Assembly: GCA_030144725.1 (NCBI GenBank)
Contig: JASKMD010000009.1
Location: forward strand, 4,990,179 to 5,054,178
Length of the DNA: 64,000 bases
Source of the DNA: Haematococcus lacustris
Taxonomy: Eukaryota; Chlorophyta; Chlorophyceae; Chlamydomonadales; Haematococcaceae
Direction of reading: 5' to 3'
The notes beneath the pieces were generated by a model, which worked only from the letters and a program-made list of their open reading frames with translations, searched no databases and was not told the origin of the DNA. Each line of letters starts with the position of its first letter. Positions within the stretch are counted from its first letter, which is position 1. Positions 50,001 through 64,000 of the stretch are shown here, piece by piece. Position numbers and translations under genes: made by a program.

Positions 50001-50500
50001 NNNNNNNNNNNNNNNNNNNNNNNNNNNNNNNNNNNNNNNNNNNNNNNNNNNNNNNNNNNNNNNNNNNNNNNNNNNNNNNNNNNNNNNNNNNNNNNNNNNN
50101 NNNNNNNNNNNNNNNNNNNNNNNNNNNNNNNNNNNNNNNNNNNNNNNNNNNNNNNNNNNNNNNNNNNNNNNNNNNNNNNNNNNNNNNNNNNNNNNNNNNN
50201 NNNNNNNNNNNNNNNNNNNNNNNNNNNNNNNNNNNNNNNNNNNNNNNNNNNNNNNNNNNNNNNNNNNNNNNNNNNNNNNNNNNNNNNNNNNNNNNNNNNN
50301 NNNNNNNNNNNNNNNNNNNNNNNNNNNNNNNNNNNNNNNNNNNNNNNNNNNNNNNNNNNNNNNNNNNNNNNNNNNNNNNNNNNNNNNNNNNNNNNNNNNN
50401 NNNNNNNNNNNNNNNNNNNNNNNNNNNNNNNNNNNNNNNNNNNNNNNNNNNNNNNNNNNNNNNNNNNNNNNNNNNNNNNNNNNNNNNNNNNNNNNNNNNN
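50001..50500. other. Assembly gap (500 N)
   Basis: Exactly 500 undetermined bases. The 5' parts of PUS3 (minus strand) and of the GCFC gene (plus strand) should lie in it, so its true size is probably larger. Confidence 0.99.
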
Positions 50501-50655
50501 GTGCAAGGGAGGGGGGAAAGCAGGGCAAGGGTCAGGGCAGGTGCAAGCCAACCTCAGTCAATCGCTGTGCATAAGGAGCTGGGGGGCTGAGGGGCCCAGG
50601 GTGGGTGGTGTGAAGCCATCAGGCCTGTACCAGGTATCTAGGCCAGAGCAGGGTC

Positions 50656-51037
50656 TCCTCCCTCTCCTCCCTCTCCTCCCTCTCCTCCCTCTCCTCCCTC
50701 TCCTCCCTCTCCTCCCTCTCCTCCCTCTCCTCCCTCTCCTCCTCTCCTCCCTCTCCTCCTCTCCTCCTTCTAGTTGTCTCAGTGCCCAGGCTTCCAGTAC
50801 TGTGTGAGGCAGGTGGTCAGGGCTGAGCCTCAGTCTCAGCCATTCTCAGGGGAGGCTGTAAGAGCTGGGCTGCTTCCCTGCTGCTGTTGCTGCTGCTGCT
50901 GCTGCTTCCCTGCTGCTGCGGCTGCTGCTGTTGCTGCTGCTGCTGCTGCTTCCCTGCTGCTGCGGCTGCTGCTGTTGCTGCTGCTGCTGCTGCTTCCCTG
51001 CTGCTGCGGCTGCTGCTGTTGCTGCTGCTGCTGCTGT
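50656..51037. repeat. CTCCCTCTC satellite and 44-bp CTG-rich tandem repeat
   Basis: 50656-50770 is a pyrimidine tract of CTCCCTCTC units. 50872-51037 has about 3.7 units of 44 bp, each TTCCCTGCTGCTGCGGCTGC followed by CTG runs. Both precede the first visible GCFC exon. Confidence 0.9.
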
Positions 51038-51146
51038 TGTCCTGGTGTGGGGCCACCGTGGCCTGTTTTATCACTTGTGTGCCTGCGCCACCTCACCACC
51101 ACCTCTCACAGCCATCTCACTCTATCATCTCACTCTATCATCCCAG

Positions 51147-53599
51147 GTACGAAGCGCTGTTTGACTTTGGCATGGGCCCAGACCCCTCCTCCGCTGCAGC
51201 TGCTGATGACCCGGGATGGCGAGCTGGTGCCGCAGCTGGTGCGCAAGCTGGTGCTGCCAGTGGCCGCCCACCTGCTGGCAAAGTGTGTGGGGGGCAGGGA
51301 GGGGGGTGGGGTCAGGGTGGGGGGGGGGGGCAGGGAGGGGGGAGGGGGCAGGGGGGGGGCAGGGAGGGGGGAGGGGGCAGGGGGGGGGCAGGGAGGGGGG
51401 GAGGGGGCAGGGAGGGGGGAGGGGGCAGGGGGGGGCAGGGAGGGGGGGAGGGGGCAGGGGGGGGGGCAGGGGGGGGCAGGGAGGGGGGAGGGCCCCAGGG
51501 GGGGGGCACCTGCACCAGCCGCCTCAGTCTGTCTGTTGAGCAGCTGTGGTGTTGGGGTCTGGGGGGTAGCGGTAGGGGCAGTGGGGGAAAGCAGCAGGGG
51601 GTGGGGGGTGGGCAGGGGGTGGTTGGGTGGAGCAGCCAGTAGAGCAGTGGTGGTAGGGGTGGCGGATGGGAAGCAATAGCAATAGGAGGGGTGGTAGGGG
51701 GGGGGGAGCCCAAGGCCTGGGCCACCTGTAGGCCTGGGCCAAGGGGCAGGAGGCTGTGCCAAGCTGCAGGGGGGGAGCAGGGGGACCAGAGCGAAGCAGT
51801 AAGCGGGGTGGAGGTGCTGCTGCTACAGGGCTGGGGCTGGGCCAGCTGCTGCTGCTGTGCTTCCTTGCAGGCTGTTTGCTGGGGCTGTGATGTCATGTGG
51901 TGTGGCTGCTGCCTGCCCCAGGTGCTGGGACCCTGTGGATGTGCGCCAGAGTGCAGCAGCAGCAGCTGTGGTGGGCGACCTGTGTGTGTGAGTGTGACCC
52001 CTCACGGTGATGTGTGACCTTGGCTGACAGCCTGACAGGGTACCTGGCCCTGCCCTCCCCCCCACCCCACCCCACCCCACTGCTGCTCCTCCCCCCCTCA
52101 GCTTCCCTGTCTGCCCCAACACCCACCCCACCAACAACCCCTAACCACCCCCCCAACAACCCCCAACCACCTGAGCCACGGTGTGACCCAACACCCCCTG
52201 GCCACCCTCATGTGGGCCTCAACCTTCATCCTAGCCCCCCCACCCCACACCACTGCTGCCCCGCCCCCTGGCTGGCCCCACCCCCTGGCTGGCCCCACCC
52301 CCTGGCTGGCCCCACCCCCTGGCTGGCCCCACCCCCTGGCTGGCCCCACCCCCTGGCTGGCCCCACCCCCTGGCTGGCCCCACCCCCTCCCTGCCCCCAG
52401 CCCTGCCCCCCCCCACACACACCACTGCTGCACAGTGCTCCTGGCTAGCTCCCTGAGAGCAGAGACCTGAAAGCGCACTAGGACCACCAGCAGCAGCAGT
52501 GGCAGCAAAAGCAGCAGCAGCACTCCCCCCTGCCTGTCCATCCCCCCCCGCCCTCCCTCTCTAAACTGGTTTGGCACTCTCCCTGCCCCCCCCTGCTGCC
52601 CCCCCACCCCTGCTGGCCCCCCCCTTACTGCCCCCACCCCTGCCATGCCTCTCAGCTATGTGCCGGCTGAAGAGGAGCGCATGGCGGATGTGCTACGCTG
52701 CGTTGTGAGCAGCCTGGAGGAGGCGGTGCGGCGCTGCAGCCTGGAGCAGTGGCCGCCCCTGGCTGTGTCTGCCTCCCCCCTGGCTGCCGTGAGTGCCCTG
52801 GCAGCCTCCACCCCCCACCCTCCACCCTCCACCCCCCACTGCCACAGGCAGAGGCAAAGCTAGACTGCAGAACAGGAGAGGGAGGGCCCTGCCTCCCATG
52901 CATCAGCACTGACAAGGGTTGTCTCCCCCTCCCCCCTCCATGCTTGCCTCCCCCATCCTGCTCCTCCACCTTATGGCTTCATTGTGATTGTAACCATGAC
53001 GCAGGCGGTCCAGTTTCGCCGCTTTCGCCGCGCGCTGCGTGTGCTGCGGTGCATTGGGTCGTTTGAGGGACTGCTGGCGCGCCCCCAGCTGGCCAAGCTG
53101 GCCTTAGGCCAACTCGTCCACACTCAGCTCATGCCGTACCTCAGGTCAGCAACAGCAGGGGAGGGAGGGGGCGGGGAGGAGCGGAGGGGATGGGGAAAGG
53201 ATGTGGGGGACAGCCCTCTCACAGCCACTGCTGCCCCCCCCCACCCCTTCGCCTCCTTGCTGTGGTGTCTTCCCATAATGCTGCTCCTGCTGCTGCTGCT
53301 GCTGTGGGTGTGCCCTGCATCGCGCCACCCTGTTTCAGGGCCGCTGCAGCAGCACTGCTACAAGAGCCTGGCACTGCAGTGGGGCGCCTGGAGGCCGTGG
53401 CCCTGGCACTGCCTGCTGCCTGGTTCCAGGGTGGGTGGGCATGCGGGCAGGCGGGTGGGCAGGCAGGCAGGCAGGCAGGCTGGTGGGCAGGCAGGCAGGC
53501 GGGTGGGCAGGCAGGCAGGCAGGTGGGCAGGCAGGCAGGCAGGCGGGTGGGCAGGCAGGCAGGCAGGCAGGCGGGTGGGCAGGCAGGCAGGCAGGTGGG

Positions 53600-53631
<32 letters not shown>

Positions 53632-53639
53632 CGGGTGGG

Positions 53640-53686
<47 letters not shown>

Positions 53687-53718
53687 CAGGCAGGCAGGCA
53701 GGCAGGCAGGCGGGTGGG

Positions 53719-53770
<52 letters not shown>

Positions 53771-53811
53771 CGGGTGGGCAGGCAGGCAGGCAGGCAGGCG
53801 GGGCGGGCGGG

Positions 53812-53891
<80 letters not shown>

Positions 53892-54828
53892 CGGGCGGGC
53901 GGGCGGGTGGGTGGGTGGGTGGGCGGGCGGGCGGGGCGGGTGGGCAGGCGGGCAGGCGGGCGGGGGGGTGGGTGGGCGCAGCTCCCACCGGCTCTATCTG
54001 GCCCTTAGCTGCCGTCACCCTCCCACCAGTGCGCCCTTGTGGCCGGAGGGGCCCTACCCGGACGTAGCCTTTGCCCTGCCCTGCACCGCTGCCATACCCT
54101 GCCGCCACACCAGGCTGAGCTGCCATTGCCCTGCTGCCATTGACGACCTGCACTGCTGCTGCCACACCCTGCCAGCACGCTTGGCCACGTGGCACCAGAG
54201 CCAGGCCAGGGTCACTGTGAAGGGCCAGCAGTGGCGTCATGTCCATGTGCAAGCACACAGGCATGCATGGCCGCCAGCATGCGTCATGGCTGCTGCAGGG
54301 CTGGAGCCAGAGGGCGCTGCGCCGCTGCTGGACCTCGCCACCAGCATGGCCACCAGGCTGTTGGGGATGAGGACCAGCAAGGAAAGGTGAGGGGCGGGCA
54401 GATGTGGGTGGAGGGGTGCTGTCGGATGCTGTGCCAAGCATGTGTTGACTGCTGATGAGACTGCTGTGGTGCTCAGGGGGGAGGACCGTGACCAATGCAT
54501 GCGTGCCTGTAATACGGGTGGCTGCTGCTGCTGCTACCGCTACTGCTGCTGGTGCTGCTGCTGCACGTCTAGAAAGTAGTGCTCAGCGTTGCTTGCCCTG
54601 AATGTTCTGACTGGGCATGCGTGTCAATCAGAAGCCTGACTGTGTTGCTGCTGCCAGCGGCAGTGATGGTCCAAAAAGCAAGGCCGCGGTAGTGATGGTG
54701 GTGGTGCTGCTAACGGCCACAGGTATGGCACTTATGCGGAGCGACTGGCATCGACACTGAGTCGCCTAGGCCAGCGGGAAACGGCCGCTTCCTTGCGCTC
54801 GGCGTTCGGCTTGACGGCGTCTGCGTGA
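51147..54828 (+). CDS. GCFC-domain protein (PAXBP1/GCFC2/ILP1 type), C-terminal part
   Basis: Seven exons: 51147-51282, 51922-51987, 52656-52788, 53005-53144, 53339-53430, 54299-54386 and 54723-54828. Family features are WYEALFDFG-like YEALFDFG, then DGELVPQLVRKLVLPVAAHLL, KCWDPVDVRQS, ALRVLRCIGSFEGLL, LAKLALGQLVHTQLMPYLR, LPAAWFQGLEPE and a terminal helix YGTYAERLASTLSRLG. GCFC proteins are nuclear and act with spliceosome or chromatin complexes (plant ILP1, animal PAXBP1). The first exon shows a one-base frameshift at about 51211-51215 (CCGGGATGG where CCGGATGG keeps frame): a sequencing error near G-rich text or a real lesion. The N-terminal part is lost in the gap. A TGTAA lies at 54861-54865, 33 nt after the stop. 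Confidence 0.8.
51285..51515. repeat. G-rich purine tract in a GCFC intron
   Basis: GGGAGGGGGGAGGGGGCAG-type units occupy about 230 bp directly after the first visible exon. Many G-runs could form quadruplexes on the transcribed RNA. Confidence 0.9.
52262..52383. repeat. 17-bp tandem repeat, 7 copies
   Basis: The unit CCCCCTGGCTGGCCCCA repeats perfectly seven times in the intron before the third visible GCFC exon. Confidence 0.95.
53431..53975. repeat. GGCA/GGCG microsatellite filling a GCFC intron
   Basis: About 540 bp of GGCA units with interspersed GGCGGGTG starts directly at the donor site of the exon ending at 53430. Confidence 0.95.
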
Positions 54829-55486
54829 CCAAGTCCGGATGAAGCATCTGGAGCTGTCGCTGTAATTGACATGTCTTCTGGCTACTCCAGCTTTCGTTGC
54901 TAGGAACCACATTCTAAGCAAGTCAAGCTACTCGAATGGACTGCCTTGTCTCGCCATCTTTTGAGTCGCAAGATTATGGTTTTCAACCGCTGCACACGCA
55001 GCAAGTAGCAGGCAGCAAGCAAGCATCCGGAACCTGTTTCACAGCCCGCAGATCATTACATGGCCGCCTAACGCTTTCGTAACGCGCCATGTCACCCTCC
55101 CCGTGACGGCAGGCCTCACAGCCGTGGCCGGACGTAGCCTGGACCAGATGATGCACGGCACTGCTGGCGCCACCCCCAGCTGGGCTGTCACATCCTGCCA
55201 GCAAACATGGGCGCATGATGGCCTGCCAAAAGGTTGCGTAGGAGAATGAGACAACCATGACATGCCGTTGTTTACCTAGGCAACGTGAATCTGCCACCAT
55301 CTTCTGCCACCCCCCTTCAGAGCTAGCCTGGAGGGTTATAACCTTCCCAGCAAATGTCATCTTGTGCACGGCTAGGAGGTGCACACTTACAAACCTCATT
55401 TCAGCGCCTAATTAATACCCGCAAATACTTGCATACCAAACCTGACACTAGGAGGACATCAGGACAAATGTAGGCGGGACTGAGCA
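54829..55486. other. Spacer between GCFC and GCN5
   Basis: Contains the GCFC poly(A) motif near its start and should carry the GCN5 promoter near its end. The last 80 bases are comparatively AT-rich. No gene seen. Confidence 0.4.
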
Positions 55487-59848
<4,362 letters not shown>

Positions 59849-61654
59849 GCCATCAACCCGCTGAACCGTTGACTCGCCCGACTGCGCAATCCGCCCAACC
59901 CATCAACCCGCCCCGCCGCTACACCCGCCCGGACCGTATCCCCCCCGGCCGTCAACCCACCGCCCGGACCCACAGACCATGGCCCGTACCCTGCCCGGCC
60001 GTACCCGACGTTGCCTTTCCTCGCTCCGAGGGACGTTGGTGACGCTGCGGCCGTTGATCGGACGGTGCCATCGCTCGCTTGGTCCTTTACTATGCGCCCA
60101 CCTCGGCCATACCCCGACATGCCCTGTACTCCCCACACCGCCCGCTATGAGGGAGGTTGGTGACATCGCGGTTGATCTCGCATCGTGCGCGCCACCCCGG
60201 CCTTGAAGCGTACCAAGGGCGGGGCCTGCCCGGCCGTGGCTGTCGCGTAGTCGCAGTCGCTTGTTGGTACACGCTCCATGTCTTGCCTGTAATGAGGGCT
60301 TCCAGACACGGCGATGAGGCGACGCAGGTCCCGGCGAGCAGTCGATCGTTGAGCGGCCGGACAAGAACATTCCGTGGATGTGGAACAGGGTTCATGCCGC
60401 TCAAGCTGTGTGCGACTACTGCTTGCCCGTACACTGTTAGTGACAACACAGTCCTTTGAAACATCCAGGCAATGCAAACCCTGTTTGGAGATCATTCCGA
60501 GCATGTACATCTAGCAGTGAAGACGAGAACACGAGATAAGTACGTCCTGGAGCGGGTCATGGCTTAAGCAGCGTACACTACGGCTATACCCTGCTGCAGC
60601 TGCTAAGGGATGGTGGGTGGCTTTGTTAAACCTGCTTCTTAGATCTATGGGCTATGTGCACGTGCCTGCTACGGTTGGGACGGCAGCCTCAATCCAGGCA
60701 ACGATGCCACCCATACTTTCTTGAACAGAGTCTCAATGGATCAGTCAACGGACCGCCCTTGTCACATAACCGCAGTAACACCGCAGCGACCGCCCTTGCC
60801 AATGGACCAGTCAATGGACCGCCAATTAACCGCAATGACAGCTACATGGCAGGTGTGCAGCAACGTCAACACACCCCTTACGTGTGACATACGGCTGGGC
60901 TGCTAGCTCCTGCTGCTCACTCGGTAGCTGGACCAAGAAGCAGCTGTCAGGGAACCAGCCTCCTACAGCCCTTCTTCCAGGCCTGAACAAGTTCAAGCTC
61001 GAGCAAACGCCACCTGCTGCTCCCGGGCGTGGTGGGAGCGCAAAGGCCTGAGCACACCAGGCGGGTGGCTCAGCCGGGGGCCAGCAGGGCAGGCTGGCAG
61101 CAGGGCAGTGAGACCCGCTGTGGGCAGGGTGCAGCGCCCCGTGCAGGGGTGTGGCGGGGCAGGGCAGAGGGAGTAGGGCAGCCCTCTTGGGAGGAGGGTG
61201 CTGGGTCTGTGGCTGGGGGGCTTGACTGCTGGGGGCTAGGGCCTTGTATCACACATGCAGCACCAGCTGGGCCAGGTCATCCTTTTACTCTGCTGCCTAG
61301 CAGGCTGCTGCCTGGCGGCATGACCTGACCCTGCCGCTACCTCCACCGCACCCTACCCTCTGCCCCCATCACACCCATGGCTGAGTCAAGTGAGGAGCAG
61401 CAGGGCCAGGCAGGGTCAACACGACCCGGTGCCGCACCACCGTGCTATGCTCTTTCCCATGTGCCCATGGTGGTCAAACAGGGTCACACAATGTCATACA
61501 GAGCATGCGCCCACAAGGCTGTCAACTCCCATGCCTGACCCCACCAGAGGGCTACTCAAGGCTCTTTGCTCATCTTGACACATGGCTCCTGGGGGCACAG
61601 ACTGTGGCCTGACTTGGCTCCTCCTCTCACTCCCCCTATGGATGTGAGGTGTGA
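59849..61654. other. Spacer between converging GCN5 and UFM1 genes
   Basis: A TGTAA on the plus strand (60288-60292) could end GCN5 transcripts. A small internal repeat (TGGACCAGTCAATGGACCGCC-like) lies at 60735-60825. A short open frame from ATG 61378 (54 codons, MAESSEEQQGQAG) is seen but not supported. No other gene seen. Confidence 0.4.
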
Positions 61655-62523
<869 letters not shown>

Positions 62524-62792
62524 TGTCGTGGGCTGCTCCTATCCTCCGTGGACGCGAGTATGAGCTGCAGCTATACTTTTCTAGGCAAAGGGGTCGCAGG
62601 AAAATGAGGGGAATAAGAGGACATACTGGCCCTGTTCGCGGTCACAACAATAAACGATTCGTATTTATTGGCCCTGTTCGCACTCAATTCGTTTTTCTAT
62701 ATTCAATGTCGTTGACGGATGATTTGTAAACTGCCGCGCTTCACTTGGCGGGCTTCGCTGATGGGCGGCTAGTGTTACAAGGAGCAGGCTGG

Positions 62793-62945
62793 ATGGAGGA
62801 GGAGGAGGAGGAGGAGGAGGAGGAGGAGGAGGAGTGGGGGCGTCTGCGCAAAGATGAGATTGCTGATGATGACCGACGACGGCGAGAATACGAAGACCTC
62901 ATGGTCGTGGTTGTGCTTGCGCAAGGGCACCCACTAGTGCGGTAG
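62793..62945 (+). CDS. Acidic poly-Glu first exon, unrecognised
   Basis: From the ATG at 62793 the frame encodes 13 consecutive glutamates after Met, then WGRLRKDEIADDDRRRREYE and LMVVVVLAQGHPLVR, with a stop at 62943-62945. A possible second exon follows acceptor CAACGCAG at 63026 (TASVNDEEYVRQFRMG). The frame also extends upstream without an ATG. It is divergent from UFM1 and could share its promoter (62524-62792). Family unknown; the gene may be cut off by the satellite downstream. Confidence 0.3.
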   Translation: MEEEEEEEEEEEEEWGRLRKDEIADDDRRRREYEDLMVVVVLAQGHPLVR

Positions 62946-63260
62946 GATGCTGCAGCCACATGTCCAACATGTTGTCATCACCTTCCTGTCCTCATTTTCA
63001 CCGCATCACCTCATCGCCCAACGCAGACGGCGAGCGTCAATGACGAAGAGTACGTCCGGCAGTTTCGGATGGGGTGAGCAACATTCGACTGGCTCAAGTG
63101 TCGGCTCAAACCCCACATCAGGACTCGAGAGCTCAGTATCGGTCAACGTTTGGCACTTGCGCTTAGGCACCTTGCCTCTGGTGCCACAATGCGCATTTGT
63201 ATTTGTATTTGTCGCAGTAAGACTTCCCTGCTCGGCTACCCTGCTTGAAATGAATCAACA

Positions 63261-64000
63261 GGGGGCGGGGCGGGGCGGGGCGGGGCGGGGCGGGGCGGGG
63301 CGGGGCGGGGCGGGGCGGGGCGGGGCGGGGCGGGGCGGGGCGGGGCGGGGCGGGGCGGGGCGGGGCGGGGCGGGGCGGGGCGGGGCGGGGCGGGGCGGGG
63401 CGGGGCGGGGCGGGGCGGGGCGGGGCGGGGCGGGGCGGGGCGGGGCGGGGCGGGGCGGGGCGGGGCGGGGCGGGGCGGGGCGGGGCGGGGCGGGGCGGGG
63501 CGGGGCGGGGCGGGGCGGGGCGGGGCGGGGCGGGGCGGGGCGGGGCGGGGCGGGGCGGGGCGGGGCGGGGCGGGGCGGGGCGGGGCGGGGCGGGGCGGGG
63601 CGGGGCGGGGCGGGGCGGGGCGGGGCGGGGCGGGGCGGGGCGGGGCGGGGCGGGGCGGGGCGGGGCGGGGCGGGGCGGGGCGGGGCGGGGCGGGGCGGGG
63701 CGGGGCGGGGCGGGGCGGGGCGGGGCGGGGCGGGGCGGGGCGGGGCGGGGCGGGGCGGGGCGGGGCGGGGCGGGGCGGGGCGGGGCGGGGCGGGGCGGGG
63801 CGGGGCGGGGCGGGGCGGGGCGGGGCGGGGCGGGGCGGGGCGGGGCGGGGCGGGGCGGGGCGGGGCGGGGCGGGGCGGGGCGGGGCGGGGCGGGGCGGGG
63901 CGGGGCGGGGCGGGGCGGGGCGGGGCGGGGCGGGGCGGGGCGGGGCGGGGCGGGGCGGGGCGGGGCGGGGCGGGGCGGGGCGGGGCGGGGCGGGGCGGGG
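63261..64000. repeat. (GGGGC)n pentanucleotide satellite to the window end
   Basis: About 147 perfect GGGGC units over 740 bp with no visible substitution, continuing past the window. It is not the algal telomere repeat (TTTTAGGG in Chlamydomonas). It is strongly G-quadruplex-prone. Confidence 0.99.

Noticed and set aside
50774..50812. A further upstream GCFC exon (LSQCPGFQYCVRQ) between CTTCTAG and GTGGTC
   Set aside because: Splice-like borders exist, but I cannot align the residues to the family and the next exon lies beyond repeats.
53000..54390. Long Gly/Gln/Ala/Arg-rich reading frames on both strands
   Set aside because: They read the GGCA microsatellite between two GCFC exons; the true exons join in phase without it.
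54658..54760. Alternative GCFC last exon from the acceptor at 54657
   Set aside because: The resulting tail (valine- and methionine-rich) has no family likeness; the exon at 54723-54828 gives a helical end (AERLASTLSRLG) in phase.
63261..64000. Telomere
   Set aside because: The unit is GGGGC with no T or A; green-algal telomeres are TTTTAGGG or TTTAGGG.

Overview
The window is nuclear DNA of a green alga, most likely a chlorophycean of the Chlamydomonadales and close in style to Haematococcus (an inference from composition, not a species call). The signs are intron-dense genes with GT-AG introns, very many CAG/CTG runs and G- or C-rich satellites in the introns, TGTAA poly(A) motifs after several stop codons, and a chloroplast dicarboxylate translocator. 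Gene models were assembled by hand from splice sites, reading phase and family similarity. In nearly every model the exon lengths add up to an unbroken frame.

Layout. 1-5925: a tandem duplication of an F-box/leucine-rich-repeat-like gene; the first copy is frameshifted. 7180-18781 (-): the chloroplast 2-oxoglutarate/malate translocator, 10 exons, with one intron of about 6 kb filled by a 42-bp minisatellite of about 129 copies. 19514-21256 (+): a decayed RuvC nuclease of the TnpB/Fanzor superfamily, followed by a 125-bp palindrome-rich sequence that recurs at 22264-22409. 21969-25114 (-): a METTL13-type methyltransferase; the second copy of that sequence lies in its last intron. 26183-30092 (+): mitochondrial succinate/fumarate carrier. 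30752-37967 (+): a large DnaJ protein with an X-type C-terminal domain. 38639-41204: mostly non-coding, with a possible orphan first exon, a tRNA-like SINE head and a dispersed repeat. 41205-43342 (-): translation initiation factor eIF3g. 44257-45887 (-): a transposon-like, hAT-like protein. 48045-50000 (-): C-terminal exons of the tRNA pseudouridine synthase PUS3. 50001-50500: assembly gap. 51147-54828 (+): C-terminal exons of a GCFC/PAXBP1-type protein. 55487-59848 (+): histone acetyltransferase GCN5 with bromodomain. 61655-62523 (-): the ubiquitin-like modifier UFM1, whose start codon appears to be split by an intron. 63261-64000: a perfect (GGGGC)n tract running off the window end.

The genes are unrelated housekeeping functions (carbon exchange, translation, chromatin, RNA modification, protein modification) and do not form a pathway. 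The most unusual content is mobile or repetitive: the Fanzor-like relic and its repeated end, the giant intronic minisatellite, the pentanucleotide satellite, and the split UFM1 start codon.
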